The position numbers and the translations under genes were made by a program. From Spirochaetia bacterium (GTDB lineage Bacteria; Spirochaetota; Spirochaetia; Treponematales; Treponemataceae), in assembly GCA_900769975.1 (NCBI GenBank), contig CAAGIR010000067.1:1-38943 (forward strand): a DNA stretch of 38,943 bases, written 5' to 3'. The notes under the pieces are model-generated. The model saw only the letters and a list, made by a program, of their open reading frames with translations, did not search any database and was not told the DNA's origin. Every line of letters begins with the position of its first letter. The stretch's first letter is position 1. This document shows, in pieces, positions 24,771-32,794 of the stretch.

Positions 24771-24939
24771 TTTTCCTAAAATTAACGTTTTTTTAATAAT
24801 TTCATAGATATTTATACAATTTTGTATTTTCAAAGGATGTAAGTGGCGACTTGTTTTTTTTGTTTGGTTTTTTGCCAGTTTTATTTTTACAAAACAGATT
24901 TTTTAATCAGATTTGGAAGAAAAATTGATGTAAAAAGCG

Positions 24940-24978
24940 AAAAAAAATCAGCATGACAAAGATATGCCACGCTGAATT
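24940..24978 (-). terminator. Terminator of the padR-pspC operon
   Basis: On the minus strand TCAGCGTG pairs with CATGCTGA (one G-T) around a 12-base loop, followed by eight T residues. It starts about 50 bases after the PspC stop. Confidence 0.85.
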
Positions 24979-25026
24979 AAAATTTTTCCATTAATCTTCT
25001 ATAATATCATGATTTTAAGTTTGAAA

Positions 25027-25371
25027 TTATTTTTTAAAGTAATTATCAAATTCTTCATCTGAATGTGGGCTGTTCTTTTTTTCTTCTGATGAATTTTGCG
25101 AAGTATTCTGTGAAGATGTATTTTCGCTATGAACGTTGCTTTCATCACAATTTGCACTTTTCATATTATCAATATCATCTTCAGTAAAATCTGGCGAAGG
25201 GATTACCAAGGCAGCAATAATGTATAATATAAGTCCTGCACCCTTTAATAATGTAAACAATACAAAAACCAATCTGACTATTGTTGCATCGATATTAAAA
25301 TATTCTGCAATTCCACCGCAAACACCTGCAAACATTTTATTTTTTTGTGATTTTGTTAATTTCTTTTTCAT
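25027..25371 (-). CDS. PspC-domain membrane protein
   Basis: A 114-residue protein. The PspC domain occupies residues 1-60: KKKLTKSQKNKMFAGVCGGI AEYF, then DATIVRLVFVLFTLLKGAGLILYIIAALVIP, with one or two membrane-embedded segments. The C-terminal half is hydrophilic, Ser/Asn/Glu-rich and ends DEEFDNYFKK. PspC proteins take part in envelope-stress sensing. AGGGAG precedes the ATG. It is the third gene of a padR - HAAS/DUF4097 - pspC cluster, a common combination in Firmicutes and related bacteria. Confidence 0.92.
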   Translation of the reverse strand: MKKKLTKSQKNKMFAGVCGGIAEYFNIDATIVRLVFVLFTLLKGAGLILYIIAALVIPSPDFTEDDIDNMKSANCDESNVHSENTSSQNTSQNSSEEKKNSPHSDEEFDNYFKK

Positions 25372-25476
25372 AAAATTTCTCCCTAAAATAATAAAGTTTA
25401 TAACGCTAACTTGTGAATGACAAATGATTCAATTCAGCCAAGGCACACAATCATCAACATTAAGAATTTCTGGTGT

Positions 25477-26391
25477 CTATTTTACTTTTATTGAAACACT
25501 TCCCATACCACAATTTACAGACAAATGATTTTTCTTTCTTTCGTTATCATATACCCTGCAAACGCCGCTTTTCTTTTCTGAATTAAATTTAAAATCACCA
25601 AGTCCAAGCTTTATGTCGTAAGAATAGTCATCTGGATTTCCATTTAAATCTAATTTAACAGAACCCATACCGCAATCAACTGTTGTCAAGCCTTTTATTT
25701 CGCCTGATATTTCCATATTTCCCATGCCACATCGTAAATTTGTTTTTTGAGAGTTTATTCTATTAAATATAAGATTTCCTGCTCCCACTTCAAAATTTAC
25801 AACCTGGCTTGTGATGTTACATCCTTTTGTTCTGAAATTTCCAGCCCCGATTACAAGTTTTACAGAATTCAAAACTGCATTATTCGGTACAGTAATTAAA
25901 AACCTTGGAACAATTCTTGCAACACGATTATGTCCCCAGAAATTCAGGTTAATTCTTTTTGTATTGTTGATAGTGAGAACACCATCGTTACTCAAATAGC
26001 AGTTTACATTTTCTGAAGTTACACCTCTTGTTTCAAGGGAAAATGTTTCCCCGCTTATTAATACAACATCGGCAGCACCAAAATTCATCACCAATTTCTG
26101 TACTTTTTTTGAATCAAATTCAAAATAAAGATTTTCCTGTTCATCACTTTGCGAAGTAAAATTTTCTTCATTATCTTCGGATTTTTTTTCTGTCTGGACA
26201 GGCACATTTGCAAATTTTTCTATGATAGTTTTTGCAAGTTCCTGTGGTGTTCCCAATTCGGAAATCACCTTTTCATCATCATCAGCTTCTTCAAAATAAT
26301 CTGAATAATACTGTAATGCTTCATTTAACTCATCAGATGTCAAAGCATTCAGATAAGTTTTCAATTCATTTAAATATTCTTCTCTTTTCAT
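25477..26391 (-). CDS. HAAS (DUF1700-like) / DUF4097 beta-helix protein
   Basis: A 304-residue protein in two parts. Residues 1-65 are the helical HAAS/DUF1700-type domain (MKREEYLNELKTYLNALTSDELNEALQYYSDYFEEA, ELGTPQELAKTIIEKF), which in many bacteria is paired with PadR-family regulators. After an acidic linker, residues 95-304 form a DUF4097-type right-handed beta structure with repeated GxGN and CGMG turns (VIGAGNFRTKG, EVGAGNLIFN, CGMGNMEISG, CGMGSVKLDL, CGMGSVSIKV). There is no clear membrane helix between the two parts, unlike many relatives. AGGAG precedes the ATG. It lies 95 bases after padR and 105 bases before the PspC gene. Confidence 0.88.
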   Translation of the reverse strand: MKREEYLNELKTYLNALTSDELNEALQYYSDYFEEADDDEKVISELGTPQELAKTIIEKFANVPVQTEKKSEDNEENFTSQSDEQENLYFEFDSKKVQKLVMNFGAADVVLISGETFSLETRGVTSENVNCYLSNDGVLTINNTKRINLNFWGHNRVARIVPRFLITVPNNAVLNSVKLVIGAGNFRTKGCNITSQVVNFEVGAGNLIFNRINSQKTNLRCGMGNMEISGEIKGLTTVDCGMGSVKLDLNGNPDDYSYDIKLGLGDFKFNSEKKSGVCRVYDNERKKNHLSVNCGMGSVSIKVK

Positions 26392-26486
26392 ATTTCTCCT
26401 ATAAAAAACTTTGACGCCATTTTAGGCAAATTTTTTATTACACCATAAAAAAGTCAGGATTATTGCTTCTCCAATCGAGTGCTTTT

Positions 26487-26801
26487 TTAATCGCAAAGCA
26501 GGATATTATCAACACCTTTTGTAAATTCCTTCCAATCTTTTTTATACTGCTCCAGCAATTCACTTCCCGCTGTTGTTATTTTATAATATCTTCTGTTTCT
26601 GCCTTGAAATTCCATATCATAAGTTTCAAGACAACCGTCTTTTTGAAGCCTTCGTAAAACAGGATAGAGTGTACTTTCTGACACTTCTATTACTTTCCGA
26701 ACATCCTGTGTAATTTTATAGCCATAAGTTCCCCCTTGTCCTTGACTTACAACGGAAAGAACTACAGCATCCAGCAAAGCAGAGCCCGCTGTAAAGACCA
26801 T
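26487..26801 (-). CDS. PadR-family transcriptional regulator
   Basis: A 104-residue winged-helix regulator of the short PadR type. It has LLDAVVLSVVSQGQGGTYGYKI, VSESTLYPVLRRLQKDGCLET and GRNRRYYKITTAGSELLEQY, the hallmark recognition helix and wing. Such proteins usually repress their own operon and respond to envelope or drug stress. AGGAGG lies 5 bases before the ATG at 26801. Its own promoter carries a perfect inverted repeat overlapping the -10, which suggests autoregulation. It heads the padR-HAAS-pspC cluster. Confidence 0.95.
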   Translation of the reverse strand: MVFTAGSALLDAVVLSVVSQGQGGTYGYKITQDVRKVIEVSESTLYPVLRRLQKDGCLETYDMEFQGRNRRYYKITTAGSELLEQYKKDWKEFTKGVDNILLCD

Positions 26802-26849
26802 GAACACCTCCTATTTATTTAAAAGTTTTATAATATTATTTACTCTTAT

Positions 26850-26878
26850 ATATTATATCTTATATAATATTATGTCAA
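26850..26878 (-). promoter_or_regulatory. padR promoter with overlapping operator palindrome
   Basis: TTGACA at 26878-26873 and TAATAT at 26855-26850 (minus strand) are spaced by 17 bases. The whole spacer and -10 are covered by the perfect inverted repeat ATATTATAT-N3-ATATAATAT (26850-26870). A second ATAATATTAT copy lies at 26830-26839. This is the likely binding site of the PadR protein. Confidence 0.6.
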
Positions 26879-26889
26879 TAATAATTTAA

Positions 26890-26934
26890 AAAAAGCACGA
26901 AGTTTTTTTGTTAACCTCGTGCTTTTTTATTATT
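26890..26934 (-). terminator. Terminator near the oad operon, readable from either side
   Basis: AAGCACGA pairs with TCGTGCTT around a loop of about 16 bases. A-tracts and T-tracts flank both sides, so it can end the oadGAB transcript on the minus strand and might also act on the plus strand. Confidence 0.8.
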
Positions 26935-26969
26935 TTTTATTTATAAAGATGTAAGTAAATCTTTATGTA

Positions 26970-28397
26970 TTAAAATCCGTAAGTTGCAATAAATACACCT
27001 GCCGCTATTGCAGTACCGATTACACCTGCAACATTTGGCCCCATTGCGTGCATCAAAAGGAAATTTGTAGGGTCTTCTGACATACCTACTTTGTTTGCAA
27101 CTCTGGCTGCCATTGGAACGGCAGAAACACCAGCAGAACCAATAAGTGGATTTATTTTTTCTTTTAAGAAAAGATTCATGAATTTTGCCATTAACAATCC
27201 ACCTGATGTGGCAATGCAGAATGCAACCAATCCCAGAAGAATAATTCCCAGAGAATTAGGATTCATTATTTTTTCTGGAGTCATTTGAGAACCTACACCA
27301 AGAGAAAGAAGAATTGAAACGATATTCATCAATTCATTTTCCATTGTCTTAGAAAGACGTTCAACAACACCACATTGTTTTACGAAATTACCAAATGCGA
27401 GCATACCGATAAGAGGTGCAGCAGGTGGCAACAATAAAGCAGTAATTACAAGAAGAACAAGAGGGAACAAAATCTTTTCTGTTTTTGATACAGGACGAAG
27501 CTGTTTCATCTTGATTAATCTTTCTTTTTTTGTTGTCAATGCTTTCATAATTGGTGGTTGAATCATCGGCACAAGTGCCATGTATGAATATGCGGCAACG
27601 GCAATTACAGCCATCATTTCTGGAGCTAATTTCCCTGATACATAAATAGAAGTAGGACCATCAGCACCACCAATAATAGCGATTGCAGAAGCCTGTTTCA
27701 TTGTATAGTCGATGCCTGGAATAAAGTTCAAAAGTGCAACACCAAATAATGTAGCAAATACACCAAGCTGAGCTGCACCACCAAGTAAAGCCATTTTTGG
27801 ATTTGCAATAAGCGGTCCAAAGTCTGTCATGGCACCAATTCCCATGAAAATCAACATCGGGAAGAATTCGTTTCCAACTCCGGCACTGTAAATTATATGA
27901 AGCATTCCATGAGGTGCATCCCCCATACCTGCTCCAGGAATATTTACAAGAATTGTACCAAATCCAATCGGAATAAGAAGGAGCGGTTCAAATCCTTTTG
28001 CTACTGCAAGATATACAATAAGAAAACCGATCGCCATCATTACAAAAGACTGCCAGCCTGGAGCGGTTTTTCCTGCAAAAGGGTCAACAGATTCAGCTGC
28101 TTTTGCGATAGCTTCCTGTGCTTCTTGTGCGGCTTTTTCTTCTGCAGTTTCTGTATGAATTAATTTGTAAATTCCTGTATTTTTACCAATATTTGTAAAA
28201 AATCCTTTGATAGAAATACGAGGAATATTTTCTGAACCTTTAACAATTGTTGTATTCTGTGATTTAGCAGTTTTAGATGAACTGTCATGTGCAGAACCAC
28301 AACCTGCAAAAGACAAAACCAAGGCTATTAAACAGATAATTGCCGTAGCTTTGAATGCTTTGTATTTATCCTTATTTTTGTTTAATTCTGTTTCCAT
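26970..28397 (-). CDS. oadB: Oxaloacetate decarboxylase beta subunit, with lipoprotein-like N-terminal extension
   Basis: OadB is the sodium-translocating membrane subunit: it decarboxylates carboxybiotin carried by OadA and pumps Na+ out. The core from about residue 113 is typical (GFLIVYLAVAKGFEPLLLIP). It includes the sodium-site segments IIGGADGPTSIYVSGKLAPE (Asp246) and NPLIGSAGVSAVPMAARVA. The first ~110 residues are extra: a hydrophobic segment ending LSFAGC (Cys33, a relaxed lipobox), then a hydrophilic stretch with an Ala/Glu-rich helix (AEEKAAQEAQEAIAKAAES). This could be a signal peptide placing the extension in the periplasm. The ATG overlaps the oadA stop (TAATG), so the two are translationally coupled. 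Confidence 0.93.
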   Translation of the reverse strand: METELNKNKDKYKAFKATAIICLIALVLSFAGCGSAHDSSSKTAKSQNTTIVKGSENIPRISIKGFFTNIGKNTGIYKLIHTETAEEKAAQEAQEAIAKAAESVDPFAGKTAPGWQSFVMMAIGFLIVYLAVAKGFEPLLLIPIGFGTILVNIPGAGMGDAPHGMLHIIYSAGVGNEFFPMLIFMGIGAMTDFGPLIANPKMALLGGAAQLGVFATLFGVALLNFIPGIDYTMKQASAIAIIGGADGPTSIYVSGKLAPEMMAVIAVAAYSYMALVPMIQPPIMKALTTKKERLIKMKQLRPVSKTEKILFPLVLLVITALLLPPAAPLIGMLAFGNFVKQCGVVERLSKTMENELMNIVSILLSLGVGSQMTPEKIMNPNSLGIILLGLVAFCIATSGGLLMAKFMNLFLKEKINPLIGSAGVSAVPMAARVANKVGMSEDPTNFLLMHAMGPNVAGVIGTAIAAGVFIATYGF

Positions 28398-30502
28398 TAT
28401 TGAACCTCTGCCAATGTTGCACCCTGAGCAATCTGACTTCCAGTTGAAGCAACAAAATGAATTTTTCCTGCAGCACCTGCTTTAATTTCCAATTCCATTT
28501 TCATTGATTCAACGATAATAACTGTTGTGTCAGCTTTTACAGAAGCACCTTCTGAAACTGCATAACGCAATAATGTTCCTGCAACTGGTGCTTTTACTGG
28601 TGTTCCACTTCCTGAAGCACTTGCAGCTGGTGCAGGAGCAGGAGTTGGTGCAGCAGGTGCTGGTGTTACAGGAGCTGCAGGAGCTGGTGTAACAGGTGCA
28701 GAAACAGCTCCACCCAATTTGGCAACTGTCTGTCCTGCCTGAATTTGTGTTCCTGTTGGAACTGTGAATGAAATTTTTCCATCTTCTGGAGCTTTTACTT
28801 CAAGTTCCATTTTCATAGATTCTACAATAATTACCGTATCACCTTTTTTTACCTGTGCACCTTCTGCAACTGAATAACGCAAAAGTGTTCCAGCAACAGG
28901 AGCTTTAATATCTACACCGCCAGTTACAACAGGAGCAGCGGCAGGAGCTGATGTTACAGCAGGAGCAGTTCCTGGTGCGCCAAAACTTACATTGTAAGCA
29001 GTTCCATTTACATTTACAGACATATTGTCACCTGCAGGACCTGTTTTAACGTTGTAAGCAGTTCCGTTTACATTGATAGTATATGAAGCACCTTTATTTT
29101 CTTTTGGAGCAGCGGCTGGAGTTTCTTTTTTAGCAAATGTAGAAGCAGCATCAACTGGACCGTCTGCACGAGTTTTAAAGAATTTTTCTGCAACCTGAGG
29201 GAACATAGCATAAGTAAGGACATCTTCATCAGAACCATTACCGCCAGCAGCTTTAGCCGCTTCAACCATTTTATCCCATTCTGGTTCAATTTTATCTGCA
29301 GGACGACATGTCATAACTTCTGTCATCTTATTTTGTGCAAGACCCTGTTTTACAACATCAGGATTTGCAGCAGTTGGAAGAGCACCGAATTTTCCTGTTA
29401 CAAGATTTGCAAAATCGGCAGTCATAATCTTATAACGTCCCTGTATTACATTAAATACAGCCTGAGTACCAACAATTTGAGAAGTTGGAGTTACAAGAGG
29501 AACATAACCTGCATCCTTGTGAACTCGTGGAAGCTCTTCAAGAACAGCATCCATTTTATCTCCTGCACCCATCTGTTTGAGCTGACTTTCAAGATTTGAA
29601 AGCATTCCGCCTGGAACCTGAGAAAGAAGAATTCGTGTATCTGCACCCAAGAATGCTGATTCAAGAGATGAATAATGCTTACGAACTTCACGGAAATATG
29701 CAGCAATTTCAAGAAGCAGCTTTGTATCAAGACCTGTATCAAATTCTGTTCCTTTTAGCATTTCTACGATTGTTTCTGTTGGCGAATGAGATGTACCCAT
29801 TGACATAGAAGAAATTGCAGTATCAACAATATCTGCACCTGCTTCAATTCCTTTAAGAAGTGATGCAACTGAAAGACCTGTTGTTGCATGCGAGTGGATT
29901 TCTACAGGGAGATCAACTTTTGACTTGATTGCTTTTACAAGGTCGTAAGCTTCGTAAGGTTTGAGCAGACCAGACATATCTTTGATACAAATCGAATCAG
30001 CACCAAAGTCTGCATAAGTTTTTGCAAGTTCAGCATATTTTTCGTTTGTGTGGAAAGGTGTAACAGCATAAGAAATAGCCATTTGAACATCTACACCAGA
30101 TTTTTTTGCAGCTTTTGTAGCACATTCCATATTGCGAGGGTCATTACATGCATCAAAAATGCGAAAACAACCGATACCATTTTTTGCAGCAGTTTCAACA
30201 AATTTTTCTACTACATCATCAGCATAATGTTTATAACCAAGAAGATTCTGAGCACGAAGAAGCATCATGATTTTGTTATTAGGAAGTGCTGCATGAAGTT
30301 TACGCAAACGTTCCCAAGGATCTTCATTCAAAAAACGGATACAAGAGTCGTAAGTTGCACCACCCCATCCTTCAATATATTTATATCCTACTTTATCAAG
30401 TTTATCACAGATTGGTAACATATCTGCCGTAGTCATACGTGTAGCGTGAAGACTCTGGTGTGCATCACGAATTACAAGTTCTGAAATTCCAACTTTTGCC
30501 AT
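28397..30502 (-). CDS. oadA: Oxaloacetate decarboxylase alpha subunit with two biotin domains
   Basis: OadA transfers the carboxyl group of oxaloacetate to biotin. The 701-residue protein begins with the carboxyltransferase barrel: RDAHQS at 12-17, metal ligands Asp13, His203 and His205 (EIHSHATTG), and the active-site lysine 174 (ICIKDMSG). The conserved C-terminal half of this domain continues to about 450. A linker with a doubled NVNGTAYNV (477-485, 497-505) follows. Then come two complete biotin-carrier domains, about 531-598 and 635-701, each with an ESMKMELE site (Lys564 and Lys668), joined by a Pro/Ala-rich linker. Most OadA proteins have one such domain at ~600 residues. It lies 19 bases after oadG. 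Confidence 0.97.
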   Translation of the reverse strand: MAKVGISELVIRDAHQSLHATRMTTADMLPICDKLDKVGYKYIEGWGGATYDSCIRFLNEDPWERLRKLHAALPNNKIMMLLRAQNLLGYKHYADDVVEKFVETAAKNGIGCFRIFDACNDPRNMECATKAAKKSGVDVQMAISYAVTPFHTNEKYAELAKTYADFGADSICIKDMSGLLKPYEAYDLVKAIKSKVDLPVEIHSHATTGLSVASLLKGIEAGADIVDTAISSMSMGTSHSPTETIVEMLKGTEFDTGLDTKLLLEIAAYFREVRKHYSSLESAFLGADTRILLSQVPGGMLSNLESQLKQMGAGDKMDAVLEELPRVHKDAGYVPLVTPTSQIVGTQAVFNVIQGRYKIMTADFANLVTGKFGALPTAANPDVVKQGLAQNKMTEVMTCRPADKIEPEWDKMVEAAKAAGGNGSDEDVLTYAMFPQVAEKFFKTRADGPVDAASTFAKKETPAAAPKENKGASYTINVNGTAYNVKTGPAGDNMSVNVNGTAYNVSFGAPGTAPAVTSAPAAAPVVTGGVDIKAPVAGTLLRYSVAEGAQVKKGDTVIIVESMKMELEVKAPEDGKISFTVPTGTQIQAGQTVAKLGGAVSAPVTPAPAAPVTPAPAAPTPAPAPAASASGSGTPVKAPVAGTLLRYAVSEGASVKADTTVIIVESMKMELEIKAGAAGKIHFVASTGSQIAQGATLAEVQ

Positions 30503-30521
30503 TTTATTCCTCTTTTTCTTA

Positions 30522-30791
30522 TTATGAATTTAATATTTTATCATGGACAGCAGCGGCAATAGCAGCCACAACTGCATCATTATTTGCAACTGGTGCAGCA
30601 GCAGTAACATTCGCAGCAGAGCCAGAAGCGTTTGTTGAATCTGTTGTTTTATCTACATCAAGTTTTAAGGCATGAACGACTACATGAAGTAATTTCATTC
30701 CCAAAATCATGATTATGATAAAACCAAAAACAACACACATACCAAGCAGAGTCAACAATCCACTCTGTCCAAGCATTTCAGTAATCGTCAT
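30522..30791 (-). CDS. oadG: Oxaloacetate decarboxylase gamma subunit
   Basis: An 89-residue OadG. One N-terminal membrane helix (about residues 12-35, LLTLLGMCVVFGFIIIMILGMKLLH) is followed by an Ala/Val/Asn-rich linker and a C-terminal AVVAAIAAAVHDKIL helix. OadG tethers OadA to OadB and binds Zn2+ in some species. The usual His-rich zinc tail is missing here. An AGGA site precedes the ATG. It leads the oadG-oadA-oadB operon, the classic gene order. Confidence 0.92.
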   Translation of the reverse strand: MTITEMLGQSGLLTLLGMCVVFGFIIIMILGMKLLHVVVHALKLDVDKTTDSTNASGSAANVTAAAPVANNDAVVAAIAAAVHDKILNS

Positions 30792-30855
30792 AATTTTATC
30801 CTAATAAATAAAGTGTTAGAAAAAATCGAAACTTAAGCCCCAATTTTATAAAGAT

Positions 30856-30884
30856 ATTATATTCAATTCCATATAAAAATTCAA
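30856..30884 (-). promoter_or_regulatory. oadGAB promoter
   Basis: TTGAAT at 30884-30879 and TATAAT at 30861-30856 (minus strand) with a 17-base spacer. Transcription would begin near 30849, giving a leader of about 58 bases ahead of oadG. Confidence 0.7.
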
Positions 30885-30975
30885 TAAAAAACAATAGGCT
30901 GCAAAATTTTTATAAAAAACTACAAAACAAATGAAAATCTTGTATTTTTACCCCAAAAAAAAAGCTCACGTAGTA

Positions 30976-31147
30976 AAAACACAATTGCAATCTGACGATT
31001 TTTTTTACATGGATGCAATTGCAATCTGACAAATTGGATTATTTACGGTGCGGGAATTACAATCGAGAAAATTAAAAGTTTTTTGACGGAGTGGAAATTA
31101 AAATCCCGGATATTAAAACTATTGCGGTGCGGGAATTACAATAATCA
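30976..31147. repeat. Series of five degenerate ~15-25 base repeats with ~37-base period
   Basis: On the minus strand the core GATTGTAATTCCCGCACCG recurs at 31127-31145 (its first base is replaced in this copy) and 31045-31064. A variant, GATTTTAATTTCCACTCCG, lies at 31085-31104. Two shorter GTCAGATTGCAATTG copies lie at 31014-31030 and 30981-30997. The starts are 33 to 41 bases apart. No protein is encoded in this gap. The array looks like a decaying repeat cluster. It is not a CRISPR by usual criteria, because the repeats differ and the intervals are very short. Confidence 0.55.
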
Positions 31148-31193
31148 ATAACAATATAGTTAATTGTAAAAATCCGTACTTATAGAATGAAAT

Positions 31194-31898
31194 TTAAATG
31201 CGGCAAAGCAGAATATTTGAATACATCAAAAGTGATTGCGAAACGACATATAAAAACAGACAAACAGGAATAAACAATTTAAATTGCTTTCTGGAATCAA
31301 ATATATAGAAGAAACTTAATAATAAAAGTGACAATAAAGCCCCGAAAAACAACATTACAGACTGCATTCGCAAAAAATAACATAAATAAACAAATGAGAA
31401 GAAAAGTAAAATGGAAGTCTGCATGTAAATTAAAATACAGGAAATATACTGTGCCATTTTTTTCTTTTCGGAAAAAATAAAAACAGCAAGCATAAGAACA
31501 AAGCAAACAGAACCAAACAAAATTACAAGCCACTGGGGAATACTTACAATATACAAAACAGAACGATATAATTGTGACCAAATCAGACTAACAAAAAAAA
31601 GGCATAATTGTAAAAACTTTCTGCTCCATGTTTTTTCCCGAAAAATAAAGAAAACCTGCGATAAAGTCATAAAAAACAAGGCAACAAGAGTAAAATAGAT
31701 GATATGCTTTGAATCTGGAAGGTAATTAATGAGGAACTGGACGTTTAATATTCCTGCAAACGGTAAAATCAAACATCCTGCAATATGACGCAAAACTGTT
31801 ATTTTTTTTCCAGCATTTGTGATGAATATAGAAGAAATTATATAAAATCCCAAAAAAACAACAATACATCCTAATAAAACCCAATTTGAAACAGTCAT
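31194..31898 (-). CDS. Multi-spanning membrane protein, possibly YhhN/TMEM86-like
   Basis: A 234-residue, very hydrophobic protein with seven or eight membrane segments. The arrangement and the last part (MQSVMLFFGALLSLLLLSFFYIFDSRKQFK...YVVSQSLLMYS) resemble the YhhN family, whose eukaryotic relative TMEM86B is a lysoplasmalogenase. The N-terminal segment HIAGCLILPFAGILNVQFL also fits. The usual D..L..D acidic signature is not evident, so the assignment is weak. AAGGA lies before the ATG. It stands alone between dapB and the repeat-bearing gap upstream of oadG, on the same strand. Confidence 0.6.
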   Translation of the reverse strand: MTVSNWVLLGCIVVFLGFYIISSIFITNAGKKITVLRHIAGCLILPFAGILNVQFLINYLPDSKHIIYFTLVALFFMTLSQVFFIFREKTWSRKFLQLCLFFVSLIWSQLYRSVLYIVSIPQWLVILFGSVCFVLMLAVFIFSEKKKMAQYISCILIYMQTSILLFFSFVYLCYFLRMQSVMLFFGALLSLLLLSFFYIFDSRKQFKLFIPVCLFLYVVSQSLLMYSNILLCRI

Positions 31899-31995
31899 AT
31901 CATCCTTGAATATAATTAAAAATTTAATAAGTTCAGCATCAATATCTGACTAAAAATGTTTTGAACCACAATTAATCTGCTTTCATTTAACAAAA

Positions 31996-32778
31996 TTATT
32001 CAAACAAATCATTCCAGTCGTAAAGATTACCTTTTTGTAATTTTCCGATTTTAAGGCAATTGTCAAGTTTTGCAAGACATTCAACTGCACCCACTGCAAA
32101 TCCTTCTCGACTGCGTGCTGTATGTGTAAGTTCAATTGTATCTGCTGTTCCGTCAAAAAAGACTTTATGAGTTCCAGGAATATTACCGCATCTTGTTGAA
32201 CTTACGTGAAGCTGATTTTGTTTTGGCTTTTCATGGAAAGCATCTGTAACGATTTCTGTTTTTGATGAATATCCATTCATTACATGACGTGCAATTTCTA
32301 ATGCTGTACCGCTTGGACTGTCGGCTTTTTGATTATGGTGAGCTTCCCAAATTGCAACATCGTAATCTTTATATTCAAACATAATTTTTGCAGCTTCTTC
32401 TACGATTTTATAGAACATATTTACACCAATTGAAAAATTTCCAGCTGTCATAATTGTTCCGCCCACCTGTTTAGCGTATTCGGCAATTTCAGCATGTTTA
32501 TCATTCCAGCCAGTTGTACCAACAACAAGAGGAAGACCTAAAGGTAAAAGCGCACGAATATTTTCTATAACTGCAGAGGGATGTGTAAATTCAATAATTC
32601 CTTCAGCACCGCTTGATTTTACAGCACGGCACATAGTCTGAACATCACCTGCTTCAATTTTTACACTGGCATCTTGACTAAATGAATCAATTGTAACTAC
32701 TACTTCGTGTCCGGCACGTAAAGCACACTGCTCTATCATGTGCCCCATTTTTCCATATCCTACTAATGCAATTTTCAT
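31996..32778 (-). CDS. dapB: 4-hydroxy-tetrahydrodipicolinate reductase
   Basis: DapB reduces the DapA product on the way to diaminopimelate and lysine. The 260-residue protein starts MKIALVGYGKMG with the dinucleotide-binding loop. IIEFTHPSAV and VVGTTGW follow at 61-91. The catalytic HHNQKADSPSGTA segment has His147, His148 and Lys151. An open frame continues upstream into lysC, but TTGGAGG before the ATG at 32778 settles the start. It follows lysC by 16 bases, so lysC-dapB is an operon. Confidence 0.97.
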   Translation of the reverse strand: MKIALVGYGKMGHMIEQCALRAGHEVVVTIDSFSQDASVKIEAGDVQTMCRAVKSSGAEGIIEFTHPSAVIENIRALLPLGLPLVVGTTGWNDKHAEIAEYAKQVGGTIMTAGNFSIGVNMFYKIVEEAAKIMFEYKDYDVAIWEAHHNQKADSPSGTALEIARHVMNGYSSKTEIVTDAFHEKPKQNQLHVSSTRCGNIPGTHKVFFDGTADTIELTHTARSREGFAVGAVECLAKLDNCLKIGKLQKGNLYDWNDLFE

Positions 32779-32794
32779 AAAAGCCTCCAAAAAA

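Larger units (their letters stand above)
24725..25026. other. Intergenic region between pspC-like gene and sugar operon
   Basis: This AT-rich stretch holds the sugar-operon promoter at its low-coordinate end and the terminator of the pspC operon at its high-coordinate end. Between about 24780 and 24935 there are T-rich tracts only, and no gene or further repeat was seen. Confidence 0.6.

Noticed and set aside
30976..31147. CRISPR array
   Set aside because: The repeats differ from one another, are shorter than usual, the intervals are only about 15-20 bases, and no cas gene is in the window.
31297..31581. 94-codon frame inside the YhhN-like gene
   Set aside because: It overlaps the longer hydrophobic gene in another frame and lacks a ribosome site.
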